Origin: Luteibacter rhizovicinus
Lineage (GTDB): Bacteria; Pseudomonadota; Gammaproteobacteria; Xanthomonadales; Rhodanobacteraceae
Assembly: GCF_004342265.1 (NCBI RefSeq)
Contig: NZ_SMCS01000003.1
Span: 248,001 to 312,000 of the forward strand
DNA: 64,000 bases
Direction of reading: 5' to 3'
Shown: piece by piece, positions 44,104-54,406 of the stretch
Position numbering within the stretch: position 1 is the stretch's first letter
Layout of the letters: every line of letters starts with the position of its first letter
The notes under the pieces: generated by a model
What the model saw: only the letters and a program-made list of their open reading frames with translations
Told to the model about the DNA's origin: nothing
Databases searched by the model: none
Translations under genes and position numbers: made by a program

Positions 44104-45347
44104 TGCCGAGACACGCGATCGTCGACGCGGATACCGGCTTCGCCGAGCGCCTGCGCCATGGCGTCCGCTATCCGCTTCGCGGTCCGGCCATCATCACCAT
44201 CGTCGCGGTGGCGCTGTTCAACGTACTGAGTCTGGTGCCGGGTGTGGGACCGCTCATCCTCATCCTCGGCTGGTCGGCCGTGTACGTGTATGCGTTCGAA
44301 TGCCTTCGCCACACCGCCGACGGATTCGGCGATCCGCCGGAACTGGCGATCGACACCGATCAGGGCACGGCTACCGCGCTCATCGTCATCCAGCTCGTCG
44401 GCGCCGCGCTTTCCGTGCTTGCACCGTTCTTCCTGGGCTTTTCCGGCTTCTTCGTCTCGCTGGCGTTCGGCTTCGTGTTGCCGATCATCACGATGTCGCT
44501 CGCGTTCGACGGCGTCGGCGCCGCGCTCAATCCATTCACGTGGTTCGCGGTGATCGCCCGCCTGGGCAGTGCCTATTTCGTGCTCGTCGCTATCGTGCTG
44601 CTCACCAGCCTGATGCAGATCGGTGCACGACATGCACTGGCCGGCACCCCCCTTTCCGTACCGCTGTTCTATCTGGTGGCGAACTACCTCACGATCTTCA
44701 ACTTCTATCTGATGGGCTCGCTGATCCATCAGCATCACGAGAAGCTGGGTTACCGCCCCAAGGCCGACGCCCTGGTCGCGGAAACGAGACGCAACGCGGA
44801 CGACGACCTGCTCGCGCATGTCGATGTCGTGGCCGCTACCGACCCGGCCGCCGCTACCGACCTGCTGACCGAACGCATTCGCGGCGGCTCGGCGCCACCG
44901 CCGGTCCATACGCGCTATCGCGTGCTGTTGCGTCAGGCGGGAAGGTTGCCCGAACTGCTTGTCCATGGACAAATCTGGATCGCCGCACTGGTCGCACAGA
45001 ACGAAACACGCCGCGCACTCGGCGTGGTCAAGGACTGCCTCGACATCGAGCCGGCCTTTCTGCCGGATGCACCGGAAACCGCTGGCCCGTTGGCGGATGC
45101 CGCCGCCCACGCAGGCATGCCGCGCATCGCGTTGCACCTGGCCACCGGTTACCGCACGGCGTGGCCACGAGACTTCGGCGCGTTGCATTACGGCCTGCTG
45201 GCGGCACGCATGCTGGAGCGTCTCGGCGAACGCGGCGAAGCCATCGCCCTGCTCGATCGTTTGCGCGTCGAAGCGCCCGACCATCCGCTGCAGACGGATA
45301 TCGCCGAACTTGCCCGATCGCTGCGCGAGCAGGAAGCGCGCGCATGA
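44103..45347 (+). CDS. Inner-membrane protein with C-terminal TPR-like domain, unknown function
   Basis: A 414-residue protein. The N-terminal 220 residues have about five or six hydrophobic helices ([20 protein letters not shown] and onward), resembling DUF4013-type membrane domains. The cytoplasmic C-terminal half looks like TPR-type helical repeats ([17 protein letters not shown]-like and [19 protein letters not shown]). No catalytic motif was seen. It starts on the last base of the yjgR stop (TGATG) and ends overlapping greB (ATGA), so the three genes form one tightly coupled operon. Its link to YjgR or GreB function is unknown. Confidence 0.8.
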   Translation: MPRHAIVDADTGFAERLRHGVRYPLRGPAIITIVAVALFNVLSLVPGVGPLILILGWSAVYVYAFECLRHTADGFGDPPELAIDTDQGTATALIVIQLVGAALSVLAPFFLGFSGFFVSLAFGFVLPIITMSLAFDGVGAALNPFTWFAVIARLGSAYFVLVAIVLLTSLMQIGARHALAGTPLSVPLFYLVANYLTIFNFYLMGSLIHQHHEKLGYRPKADALVAETRRNADDDLLAHVDVVAATDPAAATDLLTERIRGGSAPPPVHTRYRVLLRQAGRLPELLVHGQIWIAALVAQNETRRALGVVKDCLDIEPAFLPDAPETAGPLADAAAHAGMPRIALHLATGYRTAWPRDFGALHYGLLAARMLERLGERGEAIALLDRLRVEAPDHPLQTDIAELARSLREQEARA

Positions 45348-45844
45348 GTCGCTGGCGACCGCCATCGCCGTCGTCGACGGCCATCATCACGCGCGCGGGC
45401 TTCGAACGGTTGAAAGCCGAACTCGATCACCTGTGGCATACCGTGCGACCGGAAGTCGTCAAGGCGCTGGCAGCCGCGGCAGCCGAAGGCGATCGCTCGG
45501 AGAATGCCGAATACACCTACCGCAAAAAGCAGCTCGGCGAAATCGACCGGCGCGCACGCTATCTAAGCAAACGCATCCCCGTACTGAAAGTCGTCGAAAC
45601 CGCGCCGTCGAACCGGGACGCCGTGTTCTTCGGCGCCACGATGGAGCTGGAGAACGTCGAAACCGGCGAGACGGTGCGTTATCGCATCGTCGGCCCGGAT
45701 GAAACCGATGCACGTCTTGGCTGGATCAGTATCGACTCGCCACTGGCACGCGCCGTACTGAAAAAAACGATCGACGACGAATTCGAAGCGGATCTTCCCG
45801 GTAGCCGCGCGCGTTTCTGCGTCGTCGCCGTGGACTACGACTGA
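45344..45844 (+). CDS. greB: Transcription elongation factor GreB
   Basis: GreB rescues backtracked RNA polymerase by stimulating transcript cleavage. The 166-residue product has the N-terminal coiled coil with the Gre acidic tip in [20 protein letters not shown] and the C-terminal FKBP-like domain ([20 protein letters not shown]). The basic [18 protein letters not shown] stretch favours GreB over GreA. The ATG at 45344 overlaps the upstream stop (ATGA). The last ten bases overlap the end of the convergent kinase gene. Confidence 0.93.
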   Translation: MSRWRPPSPSSTAIITRAGFERLKAELDHLWHTVRPEVVKALAAAAAEGDRSENAEYTYRKKQLGEIDRRARYLSKRIPVLKVVETAPSNRDAVFFGATMELENVETGETVRYRIVGPDETDARLGWISIDSPLARAVLKKTIDDEFEADLPGSRARFCVVAVDYD

Positions 45845-48800
45845 ATCTCGCCCTGTACCGCCAGCCGGTCGAGTCGCCCGGCGAAGCGATGCAATTCGTC
45901 GATAAATCGCCCCAGTCTCTCGCTGTCCGCCGTGCCCGTTTCGCGCAACGCCCGCTCGATAGCCTCGCCTTCCGTGGCGACAGACGACGGCCCGAACGCA
46001 TTCACGCCGCCCAGTACGTGATGCGCCCAGTCGGCCAGTGCATCGCTGTCGCCAAGTGCCACGACATCGTCGAATCGTTCCAGCGCGGCTCGCGTGGCGG
46101 CGGCGCCGTGAGTGGCGACGATGCCGACATTGCGGTCGCCACCGAACGTCCGGCGCAGACGTTCCAGGTCGAAGGATGATGCTTCGGCGATGACCGCATG
46201 CCCTTCGTCGGTGCCCACTTCATCGGGGAGCCAGCGCGCGATCGCCGCGTGAAACGCCTCCAGCCGGACCGGCTTGCGCAGCAGGTCGTCCATGCCGGCG
46301 ACCCTGCATGCCTCGTCCTGTCCCGTCCGGGCATCGGCGGTCATGCCGACAATAGGCATGTGCCGTTCGCCACCTGCCTCCCGCCGGCGAACCTCGCGCG
46401 CCACCGCATAACCGTCGACCAGCGGCATATGGCAGTCGACCAGAAGCAGGTCGTACGACTGGCGCTCCAGCGCGGCCAGCGCGGCCTCGCCGTTCTCGAC
46501 GACATCGCATGAATAGCCGCGAAGATCCAGCTGGATACGGACAAGATGCTGGTTCACCGGATGGTCTTCCGCCAGCAGGATGCGCGCACTGCGACGAGGC
46601 ACGAGAGGCCGCGCCTCGTCGCGTACCGATATCTCGCCTTCCTGCCCCAGGGCCAGCCGGACCACGGCGCCCACGGCAGGCCATTTGAGTGGATTCGTAC
46701 CGAGCAACAGCGCGCCCGCATCGTCGGCGTGCCCGCGCGGCATCGGCATTATGGAAAGCCTGATGGCGCGATCTGTCGCGTCGACGTCACCGTCGTCATC
46801 GACGAACCGCACGTCGCCGCCCGTCGCCGCGGCAACGAACCCCAGCGGCACGAGCATGGCTTCGAGCGCATCGCGCGTCCGTGTATCCGCGGTCTCCACG
46901 GAGACTGTTTCGCCGTTGCCGGGCTGGTGTGCGACGTCGCGGGCCACGACCGGCAGATCGAGCGTGACCGTGACCGTCGATCCCCGGCTGAGCTCGCTTT
47001 CGATGTCGATGTGCCCGCCCATGCGTTCGATAAGCCGTCGCGAAATCGCCAGACCCAGGCCGGTTCCCCCGAACCGGCGGGTCGTCGACGACTCGGCCTG
47101 ACTGAACGATCCGAAGACGTGACGGAGCTTCGCCGCGTGAATGCCGATGCCGGTATCCGTCACGCTTATCCGCATGCCCTGCCGCGCGGATGCGTCGTCG
47201 TGGACAAGGACCGCGACCGCGACTTCGCCGGTGGACGTGAACTTGATGGCATTGCTGACGAGATTGAGCAGCACCTGGCGCAGCCGTCCGGCATCCACCG
47301 CATGCGTCGCCGCGAGACGCGCATCGAGGAATATCCGCAGGCGCAAGCCCTTTGCATGCGCCTGCGCCGCCATGATGCTTACCGCGCCGTCGACCAGTTC
47401 GCGCAGATCCGTCGGCCCCGGTTCCAGATCGAGGTGTCCCGCCTCGATCTTCGAAAAATCCAGTACGTCGTCGAGTATCTGCAGAAGTGCGGACGCCGAG
47501 TGTTCGATGGTGGCGATGAGCGAATGCTGCTCGCCGTCCAGCGGGGTCTGCTCCAGCACATCGAGCAGGCCGATGACGCCGTTCATCGGTGTGCGTATCT
47601 CGTGACTGATGGTGGCGAGGAAATCGCTCTTCGCGCGCGTCGCCGCCTCGGCTTCTTCTTTAGCACGCGCCAGATTGCGCGCGGCGAGCTGCTGCGCGGT
47701 CACGTCGATCCAGTATCCGTTCCAGTGGACCGTGCCGTCGGCACGCGCGAGCGGCACGGCGTCGGAGCTGAGGTATCGCGTGCCGCTGTCGACACGGATG
47801 CGTACCGTCGCGTGCAGCGGCGTCAGTTCGCGGGCGGAACGTTCGATAGCTTCCCGAAGGGACTCACGGTCTTCCGGTAGCACGCGCGCGAGTACGGACT
47901 CGCCCCCCGCCAGCAGGTCGCCGGCGCGTGCGCCGAGGATGGTTTCGGGATTTCCGCCGACATAGGCGAGCGAGTAGCGGCCCTCGCGGTCGCGTATGAA
48001 TTCGTAGACGACGGCGGGGACATGGGCCGTGACGTCGGCCAGCTGCCGCTCGCTGCGTTCCCTCAGTCGCGTCTCGCGACGGAGGCGAAGATAGGCGTAG
48101 CTGATCGCCGCGAGCGACGCGAGCAGTACGGCGACGAACGGTCCGACGCGACGCGCCATGTCGCGCCAGGTCGGTCCCACGACATAGTGCGAGGCAAACC
48201 AGGTGTTGCGGATTTCCTGCTGTCTGCGCGGCGCCATGTTGACCAGCACGCGATTGACCAGCGGCAACAAGGGTTGCAGTTCACGGCTGACACCGATGGC
48301 GATCGCTTCGGATTCCCCGGTAGGCGCGGCGACTTTCAGTCGACCGAGGTAATGCGCGCGAATGAGGTAATCGACCGAAGCCAGGTTCCCGATGAACGCA
48401 TCGCCCTCGCCCGCCGCGAGACGGGCCATGCCATCGTCTTCCGTGTCCACGGCCATCGTGTGCGCATCGGCAATGCGCGAAATCAGGTGTCGCACGGGCT
48501 CGCGCGAAGTATTGGCGATGATGCGTTTGCCAGCCAGGTCGTCGATGGATGCAACGGTCGGCGAGCCTTCGCGCGTGACGATCATGATGGGGAATTCGAG
48601 ATAGGGCACGCTTGCCTGCAGCCAGGGAAGCGTCGCGCTGCGCGGATTCACGGCACCGACGACATCGACCTCGCCGCGCTCGACGCGCGCCACGGTTTCC
48701 GCCCAGTTCGCGCTCGGTACCTGGGTGAAGCGCACGCCGAGTTCGGCGGCGATCTCGCGGACGTAGTCCAGTGCCAGGCCTTCCGCTTCGCCGCGTTCGC

Positions 48801-49710
48801 TGAGCAGGCTGAAGGGAACGTAGCTCGGATCGACGCCCAGCCGTAACGGAGGAAGGTTCCGCAGCCACGCCCGCTCGCTGGTACTCAGGGGAATCTGCGC
48901 CATCCGGGGCTGCGGCGCGACATCGCGACCGACCCAGCGCGCACGCAGGCGACCGTGATCCGCCGCCGTCAGGCCGGCCAGCTCGCGATCCAGCGCCTGT
49001 CCCAGCACAGCACGATCCGCCGGCACGCCGAATGCCAGCGCACTGAGCGGCAAGGCCACGGGCGCGCCGATACGCAACTGATTTTCCATGCCAAGGCGGC
49101 CGATGAATTCGCGCGCGCTATAGGGATTGTCGATATAGGCCGTGGCGCGACCGTCGGCCACGCGACGCAGCGCCTCCTCCGTGGAGGCAGTTTCCAGGAT
49201 CGTGGAGTGCGGCAGTTCGCGTCGCAGCGTTTCGACGTCGAAGTAGCCGGCGTGCACGGCGACCGTCTTGCCTTGCAGCTCGTCCAGATTCCGGACGATC
49301 GGCGCGTCCCCCCGCTCCACCAGCGCCGGCAGCGACTCGAAATAGGTGGCCCCGACCCGCACGCCCGGCATACCTGCCTCCAACGGCGTCACGCTGGTGG
49401 CGACGTCGATTTCCCCATGCGCCAGCGCCGTCAGTACGGCCGGCCAGGTCGGAAATACGCGGGTTTCCAGCGTTACGCCCAATCTGCCGGCCAGTTCGCG
49501 CAGATAATCGGGCCCGAGGCCCACCAGTTCGCCTTCGCGCACTTCCTCGAACGGCGGATAGCCCTCGCGGTACGCGCCGACCACCAGCACCGGATGCTGG
49601 CGTAGCCACGCCGTTTCCCCCGCCGTAGCGGCCGCTTCCTGCGCATGGGTGACGACAGGCGTAAATAGCAGGAAAATTAAGAATAATCGGAAAATCATGG
49701 TCATCCGCAC
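45835..49710 (-). CDS. BvgS/EvgS-like hybrid sensor histidine kinase
   Basis: A 1291-residue unorthodox kinase. In order: signal peptide (about 1-24); two periplasmic SBP_bac_3 domains (about 36-265 and 275-505), usually sensing small molecules; a transmembrane helix (about 520-541); and PAS (about 560-680). The cytoplasmic core is HisKA with [10 protein letters not shown] (His about 703) and HATPase ([26 protein letters not shown]). A receiver follows (AEDHP, phospho-Asp about 1091 in LLLVDCHMP, Lys in LLRKPV), then a C-terminal HPt ([11 protein letters not shown], His about 1230). The HPt has Gly where Lys/Arg is usual after His-x-x. Start choices are GTG 49710, ATG 49704 or ATG 49698. It is divergent from its probable partner regulator. 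Confidence 0.93.
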   Translation of the reverse strand: MRMTMIFRLFLIFLLFTPVVTHAQEAAATAGETAWLRQHPVLVVGAYREGYPPFEEVREGELVGLGPDYLRELAGRLGVTLETRVFPTWPAVLTALAHGEIDVATSVTPLEAGMPGVRVGATYFESLPALVERGDAPIVRNLDELQGKTVAVHAGYFDVETLRRELPHSTILETASTEEALRRVADGRATAYIDNPYSAREFIGRLGMENQLRIGAPVALPLSALAFGVPADRAVLGQALDRELAGLTAADHGRLRARWVGRDVAPQPRMAQIPLSTSERAWLRNLPPLRLGVDPSYVPFSLLSERGEAEGLALDYVREIAAELGVRFTQVPSANWAETVARVERGEVDVVGAVNPRSATLPWLQASVPYLEFPIMIVTREGSPTVASIDDLAGKRIIANTSREPVRHLISRIADAHTMAVDTEDDGMARLAAGEGDAFIGNLASVDYLIRAHYLGRLKVAAPTGESEAIAIGVSRELQPLLPLVNRVLVNMAPRRQQEIRNTWFASHYVVGPTWRDMARRVGPFVAVLLASLAAISYAYLRLRRETRLRERSERQLADVTAHVPAVVYEFIRDREGRYSLAYVGGNPETILGARAGDLLAGGESVLARVLPEDRESLREAIERSARELTPLHATVRIRVDSGTRYLSSDAVPLARADGTVHWNGYWIDVTAQQLAARNLARAKEEAEAATRAKSDFLATISHEIRTPMNGVIGLLDVLEQTPLDGEQHSLIATIEHSASALLQILDDVLDFSKIEAGHLDLEPGPTDLRELVDGAVSIMAAQAHAKGLRLRIFLDARLAATHAVDAGRLRQVLLNLVSNAIKFTSTGEVAVAVLVHDDASARQGMRISVTDTGIGIHAAKLRHVFGSFSQAESSTTRRFGGTGLGLAISRRLIERMGGHIDIESELSRGSTVTVTLDLPVVARDVAHQPGNGETVSVETADTRTRDALEAMLVPLGFVAAATGGDVRFVDDDGDVDATDRAIRLSIMPMPRGHADDAGALLLGTNPLKWPAVGAVVRLALGQEGEISVRDEARPLVPRRSARILLAEDHPVNQHLVRIQLDLRGYSCDVVENGEAALAALERQSYDLLLVDCHMPLVDGYAVAREVRRREAGGERHMPIVGMTADARTGQDEACRVAGMDDLLRKPVRLEAFHAAIARWLPDEVGTDEGHAVIAEASSFDLERLRRTFGGDRNVGIVATHGAAATRAALERFDDVVALGDSDALADWAHHVLGGVNAFGPSSVATEGEAIERALRETGTADSERLGRFIDELHRFAGRLDRLAVQGEIQS

Positions 49711-49730
49711 GCGAGGCTGTCCATCCTAGG

Positions 49731-49764
49731 CATAATCGATGGCAAGCGATCCGTGCCGATCGCT
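49731..49764 (+). promoter_or_regulatory. Possible promoter and operator of the response regulator gene
   Basis: A CATAAT (49731-49736) could be a -10. It is followed at the expected transcription start by a perfect inverted repeat AGCGATC-N6-GATCGCT (49745-49764) in the 78-base divergent gap between kinase and regulator. That is a plausible autoregulatory site. Confidence 0.4.
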
Positions 49765-49788
49765 CCGCCCAAGAGAGAACCTTAAAGC

Positions 49789-50424
49789 ATGTCGCTCAAA
49801 GTCATCCTAGCCGACGATCATCCGCTGGTAGCCATCGGCGGGTCGCTGGCACTCGGAACCGCGGGCATCGATGTCGTCGGTACCGCCACGAATCCCGACG
49901 AACTCATCCAGTTGCTCAGGGAACTGCCCTGCGACGTGGTCATCACGGATTTCCTGATGCCCAGCGAATCGCAGAACGACGGCCTGACGCTGATCGAGAA
50001 TATCGTGAGGGATTTCCCCAAGATATCGCTCGTCATCCTCACCATGATCGATCGCGCCAGCGCGCTACAGGCCATGCTCGCGCGCGGCGCCGTCGGTATC
50101 GTCGACAAACGCGCACCGATGGACGAGCTGGCGGATGCGGCACGCGCGGTCGACGCCGGTGAAACCTATCTCAGCGAAAGCCTTCTGCGCATTCTGGACG
50201 AAGCGGAGAAAACGGCGACCCCAACCACGGACATGCCGCTGTCGCCTCGCGAAAGCGACGTTATCCGCATGTTCGTCGGCGGCATGTCCCTGGGCAAAAT
50301 CGCCGAGCGCGAAGGCAAATCGGTCAAGACCATCAGCCGTCAGAAGCGCGATGCCATGCGCAAACTGGGCGTGCACCACGACAGTCTGCTGGGACAATAC
50401 GCCCGCGACCACGGCCTGATCTGA
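49789..50424 (+). CDS. NarL/BvgA-family response regulator
   Basis: A 211-residue regulator: receiver domain (ADDHP, phospho-Asp54 in VITDFLMP, the Lys in GIVDKRAP) and C-terminal LuxR-type helix-turn-helix (LSPRESDVIRMFVGGMSLGKIAEREGKSVKTISRQKR). It is divergently transcribed from the BvgS-like kinase 78 bases away, matching BvgA/EvgA partner architecture, so the phosphorelay very likely ends here. The ATG at 49789 was chosen for the family N-terminus (MSLKVILADDHP). Targets are unknown; the inverted repeat just upstream suggests autoregulation. Confidence 0.93.
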   Translation: MSLKVILADDHPLVAIGGSLALGTAGIDVVGTATNPDELIQLLRELPCDVVITDFLMPSESQNDGLTLIENIVRDFPKISLVILTMIDRASALQAMLARGAVGIVDKRAPMDELADAARAVDAGETYLSESLLRILDEAEKTATPTTDMPLSPRESDVIRMFVGGMSLGKIAEREGKSVKTISRQKRDAMRKLGVHHDSLLGQYARDHGLI

Positions 50425-50432
50425 AGAGCCGC

Positions 50433-50444
50433 AGGAGCGCTCCT
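50433..50444. repeat. Short palindrome between convergent genes
   Basis: A perfect 12-base palindrome AGGAGCGCTCCT at the junction of the convergent response regulator and DUF3025 genes. It resembles a degenerate REP fragment (GGAGCG core). No T run follows on either strand. Confidence 0.4.
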
Positions 50445-51252
50445 ACAACGGGAATACATGCAACGGCGCCGGATACTCCCGCCCCGCCCGTAGCGGCTGA
50501 AAACACGCGCCTTCCCGATAAAACCGCTCATTCCCCGTCTCCGGATGCCATCCCGGGATACCGCTCACCGGCAGCGCCCGCAGCTCCTGCGGATCGCACA
50601 ACGCACGCCCTTCTCCGATCGCACGCGCACATATGTCCCATGCCACGGCCATATCGTCGCCCATCACCACCAGAGCCTTACCTACCAGCAACTTCCCCGG
50701 CGTCAACGCATGCTCCAGCAACGCGTGACCAAAGACCTCCGCCCGTGCGTCGCCCTTCAGCCATGCCTCGCGATGCGTCCAGAACAGGGCATGCCAGTCG
50801 TGCGCATTCCACGCCGCAAGCATCGCCGGATCGCGCAATGTAACGAGAATGCCGGCTTCGTCGAAATGCGTCAGCGCGCATTGGGGACGGGATCGCTCCT
50901 TGCGCCCCATCACGGCGATTTCGGCGACCTGCCGCTCATTCAGCGCGCACTTGACCGCGCCATAGCGCAGCCAGATCAGGGCATTCAGCAAGTCGTGCCA
51001 GTTCGCTTCACGCGTGGCGATCAATCCGTCGCTGGCGATACGCTCTTCGTAGTGCAGGCCGTCCGCCAGCAACGCCGCGTCCTGCGTCGCGAACCGCTGA
51101 GCGGCGTCGCGACCGGGCAACGCATTCAACGTGGCGATATCGGGCCAGGATGCATTCGCCAGCAACGCGTGCCACGAACGCCACTCCGATAACGGCGGCA
51201 CCCCGAGAACACGCCTGTCCAGCGCCTCCCTCGTAGGTGCCACGTAACGCAT
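50443..51252 (-). CDS. DUF3025-family protein
   Basis: A 269-residue soluble protein of the proteobacterial DUF3025 family. Recognisable are the ANWHDLLNALIWLRYGAVKCAL region, TPGKLLVGKALVV and the late DLRALPVSGIPGWHPE-type segment. Function is unknown for the family. It starts three bases downstream of rimO on the same strand, so it is co-transcribed with it. It ends within a short palindrome next to the convergent response-regulator gene. Confidence 0.85.
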   Translation of the reverse strand: MRYVAPTREALDRRVLGVPPLSEWRSWHALLANASWPDIATLNALPGRDAAQRFATQDAALLADGLHYEERIASDGLIATREANWHDLLNALIWLRYGAVKCALNERQVAEIAVMGRKERSRPQCALTHFDEAGILVTLRDPAMLAAWNAHDWHALFWTHREAWLKGDARAEVFGHALLEHALTPGKLLVGKALVVMGDDMAVAWDICARAIGEGRALCDPQELRALPVSGIPGWHPETGNERFYREGACFQPLRAGREYPAPLHVFPL

Positions 51253-51255
51253 GGA

Positions 51256-52575
51256 TCAGGCGAGCCGACCGTAAAGGTCGTGCGCGTCGGCGTCCTCGAT
51301 CACGACATCGACGAACTGACCGGGCTTCAGCAGCTGGCCATCGTCGATGCGCACCGCGCCGTCGATCTCCGGCGCATCCGCGCTGGAACGACCCCAGGCA
51401 CCCTCGCCGTCGATTTCATCGACAAGGACTTTCAGGGTACGACCGATCTTGCGCTGAAGCTTGGCGGCCGAAATTTCGGCCTGCACGGCCATGAACTGCT
51501 CGAGGCGATCTTCCTTGAGCTCTTCATCGACCGGATTGGGCAGGTCGTTGGCTTTCGCACCGTCGACGGGCGAATAAGCGAACGCGCCGACGCGATCCAG
51601 TTCAGCCGCGCGCAGGAAGTCCAGAAGCTCCTGGAACTCTTCGTTCGTCTCGCCCGGGAAGCCGACGATGAACGTGCTGCGGATGGTCAGATCCGGCACC
51701 TGCCTGCGCCAGTTCTGGATACGCTCCAACGTCTTGTCCACGTTGCCGGGGCGCTTCATCAGCTTGAGGATGCGCGGGCTCGCGTGCTGGAACGGGATAT
51801 CGAGGTACGGAAGAATCCTGCCGTCGGCCATCAGCGGCATGACTTCATCGACATGCGGATAGGGGTAGACGTAGTGCAGACGCGTCCACGCGCCGAGTTC
51901 CGAAAGGCCTTCGCACAGTTCGGTCATGCGCGTGCGGTATTCCTTGCCGCGCCAGGTGCGTTCCGCATAACGGACATCGACGCCATACGCGCTGGTGTCC
52001 TGCGAAATCACGAGCAGCTCCTTGACGCCGCCCTTCACCAGTTTTTCGGCTTCGATCAGAACCTCGTCCACCGGACGGCTGACCAGATCGCCGCGCATCG
52101 ACGGGATGATGCAGAAGCTGCAACGGTGATTGCAGCCTTCGGAAATCTTCAGATACGCGTAGTGCTTCGGCGTGAGCTTGACGCCCGTATCCGGCACCAG
52201 GTCGAGCAGCGGATTGCGCTGCGGCGGCAACGCCTTGTGCACCGCGCTCATCACGCTTGCGTAGTCCTGCGGGCCGGAAATGGCGAGGACGTCGGGATAG
52301 GACTCGCGAATCAGTTCCGCGCGCTTGCCGAGGCAGCCCGTCACGATGACCTTGCCGTTCTCGTGCAAGGCCTCGCCGATGGCGTCGAGCGATTCCTGCA
52401 CCGCCGAATCGATGAAGCCGCAGGTGTTGACCACCACCGCGTCGGCCGCGCCATAGGTCGGCACGATTTCGTACCCCTCGACTTTCAGCTGGGTGAGGAT
52501 ACGTTCGGAATCGACCAGGGCCTTGGGGCAACCAAGGCTGACGAAACCAATTTTATGGGCGGCCTGGGACGACAT
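51256..52575 (-). CDS. rimO: Ribosomal protein S12 methylthiotransferase RimO
   Basis: RimO is a radical-SAM enzyme that methylthiolates an aspartate of ribosomal protein S12. The 439-residue product has the N-terminal UPF0004 domain ([14 protein letters not shown] with cluster cysteines), the radical-SAM motif CNHRCSFC and a C-terminal TRAM domain ([21 protein letters not shown] onward). All cluster cysteines are present and the length is normal. The start at 52575 lies about 33 bases downstream of a consensus -10 embedded in a palindrome. It heads the rimO-DUF3025 pair. Confidence 0.96.
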   Translation of the reverse strand: MSSQAAHKIGFVSLGCPKALVDSERILTQLKVEGYEIVPTYGAADAVVVNTCGFIDSAVQESLDAIGEALHENGKVIVTGCLGKRAELIRESYPDVLAISGPQDYASVMSAVHKALPPQRNPLLDLVPDTGVKLTPKHYAYLKISEGCNHRCSFCIIPSMRGDLVSRPVDEVLIEAEKLVKGGVKELLVISQDTSAYGVDVRYAERTWRGKEYRTRMTELCEGLSELGAWTRLHYVYPYPHVDEVMPLMADGRILPYLDIPFQHASPRILKLMKRPGNVDKTLERIQNWRRQVPDLTIRSTFIVGFPGETNEEFQELLDFLRAAELDRVGAFAYSPVDGAKANDLPNPVDEELKEDRLEQFMAVQAEISAAKLQRKIGRTLKVLVDEIDGEGAWGRSSADAPEIDGAVRIDDGQLLKPGQFVDVVIEDADAHDLYGRLA

Positions 52576-52599
52576 GGTCGTTGGGTACCGGGAGGTGGG

Positions 52600-52620
52600 A
52601 ACCGGGTATTATACCCGGTT
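52600..52620 (-). promoter_or_regulatory. rimO promoter -10 within a perfect palindrome
   Basis: AACCGGGTAT / ATACCCGGTT (10-bp arms, one central base) contains a consensus TATAAT on the minus strand (52608-52613), about 33 bases upstream of rimO. No good -35 was found 17 bases further up. A dimeric repressor bound here would block the promoter. Confidence 0.5.
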
Positions 52621-52732
52621 GGAAGCGCCCACATTCGCGGCAATAGCCTGCGGGCCCGGTTCCCCACTTTAACGGGAGCCTGTACGGGCTCGGCAAGGCT
52701 CCACGACAGAGAACCGGCCCCTCAGCCAGTTT

Positions 52733-53062
52733 TCAGATCCGTTCGACACTGGATTTATAACCCGCCACGACGTACGCCAACTGGTGCTCGATGGCGTCCT
52801 TGAGCGCCTCCAGTTCGACACCCTTCACTTTGCCCTTCCTCGCAGCGAGGGCGACTTTCTGGGTTGTCTCCGCCAGCGTATCCGCCGCCCCCTGGAATGC
52901 CTTCAAGGTGCCCGCAAGCTCGGGATAGTCGACAACGTCAGTCCATCGGTCTGCGTTATCCCTGATTGCCTGAAAATCGACGGGCGATACCGAACCGTCG
53001 GCCTCAAGGGCACGAAGAAATTTATCCAGTGCCACATTCGAAGACTGAAGAACCAAGCTCAT
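52733..53062 (-). CDS. Small soluble protein, unknown function
   Basis: A 109-residue, mainly helical, acidic protein (MSLVLQSSNVALDKFLRALEADG...), with no signal peptide or membrane segment. The mid-region AGTLKAFQGAADTLAETTQKVALAARKG-type sequence is Ala-rich and amphipathic. I do not recognise a family. The ATG at 53062 has GAGGA seven bases upstream; the alternative start 105 bases earlier has no such site. It is a single gene upstream of rimO on the same strand and divergent from the dienelactone hydrolase gene, with no functional clue from neighbours. Confidence 0.7.
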   Translation of the reverse strand: MSLVLQSSNVALDKFLRALEADGSVSPVDFQAIRDNADRWTDVVDYPELAGTLKAFQGAADTLAETTQKVALAARKGKVKGVELEALKDAIEHQLAYVVAGYKSSVERI

Positions 53063-53227
53063 GTCGAATCCTCTCGCGAGATCAGCGGAACAACGTGTCA
53101 TCACACTAGGATCGCGATCGTTAGATACAGATGAAGACCAAGGGCCGATGTTACGGGCATGGCACACTTACACCTACGCCAATTGGCCAGTAATCGTTCC
53201 ACGCAAGCGACAATCATGGAGTACACC

Positions 53228-53899
53228 ATGGGTAGCACCATCATTCTCGACACGTCCCGCTCCAATGAGTCCATGGACGCCTACATCGCACGGCCGACCG
53301 GAACACCCCGCGGCGGTATCGTCGTGATCCAGGAAATCTTCGGCGTGAACGCGCATATCCGCAGCGTGGCCGACGGTTTCGCGGACGAAGGTTATGTCGC
53401 CATTGCGCCTGCCCTGTTCGATCCCGTCCGGAAAGGCGTGGAGCTTGGCTATGACAAGGAAGGCATGCAGGCAGGCGGCAAGCTCGTCGCCGAGCTTGGC
53501 TTGCATCGACCGGTGGAAGACGTCGCCGTAGCGGCGCGCGCCATTGCCTATGCGGGCAAGATCGGCACGGTCGGTTATTGCTGGGGCGGCACGGTGGCGC
53601 TTATGGCTGCGTTGAGGCTGGGTCTTCCGTCGGCCAGTTATTACGGCTCCCGTGACGTGCCCTTCCTGAGCGAAGACGCGAAAGCACCCGTGATCTTCCA
53701 TTTCGGCGAACGCGATCATTCGATCCCGCCGGAGATGGTCGAGAAACATCGCGAACTGAAACCGGAAATGGATACCTGGGTCTACCCCGCCGACCACGGT
53801 TTCAATTGCGATGCGCGGGCCAGTTACGACGCACCCAGCGCAAAACTCGCGCGCGAGCGCACGCTGGCGTTTTTCGCCCGCTATCTGGCCGACGCATGA
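53228..53899 (+). CDS. Dienelactone hydrolase family protein
   Basis: A 223-residue alpha/beta hydrolase with the DLH triad: Cys118 in GYCWGG, Asp in FGERDHSIP and His in PADHGFNC. The early IVVIQEIFGVN segment is a DLH hallmark. The true substrate is unknown; chromosomal members often act on lactones or small esters rather than in chloroaromatic pathways. I prefer the ATG at 53228, preceded by GGAG at a six-base spacing; the in-frame ATG at 53216 has none. The stop overlaps the HIT-protein start (ATGA). Confidence 0.9.
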   Translation: MGSTIILDTSRSNESMDAYIARPTGTPRGGIVVIQEIFGVNAHIRSVADGFADEGYVAIAPALFDPVRKGVELGYDKEGMQAGGKLVAELGLHRPVEDVAVAARAIAYAGKIGTVGYCWGGTVALMAALRLGLPSASYYGSRDVPFLSEDAKAPVIFHFGERDHSIPPEMVEKHRELKPEMDTWVYPADHGFNCDARASYDAPSAKLARERTLAFFARYLADA

Positions 53900-54312
53900 C
53901 TGCGCCGTTCATTCTCGATTCCCGACTGGCCGGCGACACGTTCGTCGTCGGCGACCTGCCCCTCAGCCGCGTGCTGCTGATGAACGATGCGCGTTTCCTC
54001 TGGCTCGTCCTGGTCCCGCGCCAGTCCGGTCTTTCGGAAATCATGGACCTCGCCGACGACGATCAGACGGTTCTGTGGGGCGAGGTAAACGCGGCGACGC
54101 GCACGCTGCGCGATGCCGAACCATGCAACAAGATCAATATCGGCGCGCTCGGCAATATCGTCAGGCAGCTGCACGTGCACGTGGTCGCGCGACGCGAAGG
54201 GGATGCCGCGTGGCCGGGTCCGGTTTGGGGCAGTGGCAAGGCGGTGCCCTATGACAACGCCACGTCGAGCGAACTGGTCGGACGCCTGCGGGAAAGCCTG
54301 TCGCTTTTGTAG
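53896..54312 (+). CDS. HIT-like domain protein
   Basis: A 138-residue protein with the histidine-triad-like segment QLHVHVVARR, where the first histidine of the H-x-H-x-H motif is glutamine. The beginning (FILDSRLAGDTFVVGDLPLSRVLLMND) and the NKINIGALGNIVRQLHVHV segment match a proteobacterial HIT subfamily that consistently shows this change. HIT proteins are nucleotide hydrolases or transferases; whether this form is active is unknown. The ATG at 53896 overlaps the dienelactone hydrolase stop, so the two are coupled. Confidence 0.88.
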   Translation: MTAPFILDSRLAGDTFVVGDLPLSRVLLMNDARFLWLVLVPRQSGLSEIMDLADDDQTVLWGEVNAATRTLRDAEPCNKINIGALGNIVRQLHVHVVARREGDAAWPGPVWGSGKAVPYDNATSSELVGRLRESLSLL

Positions 54313-54406
54313 GAGCGCGCGGCTGGCCACTCTTCGGGTAAGGACAGCCGCTGGGCGGCTCGTGTTGGCAGCGGCTTCGTCGGCTCACGCTCGTGCGTCG
54401 TGGAAG

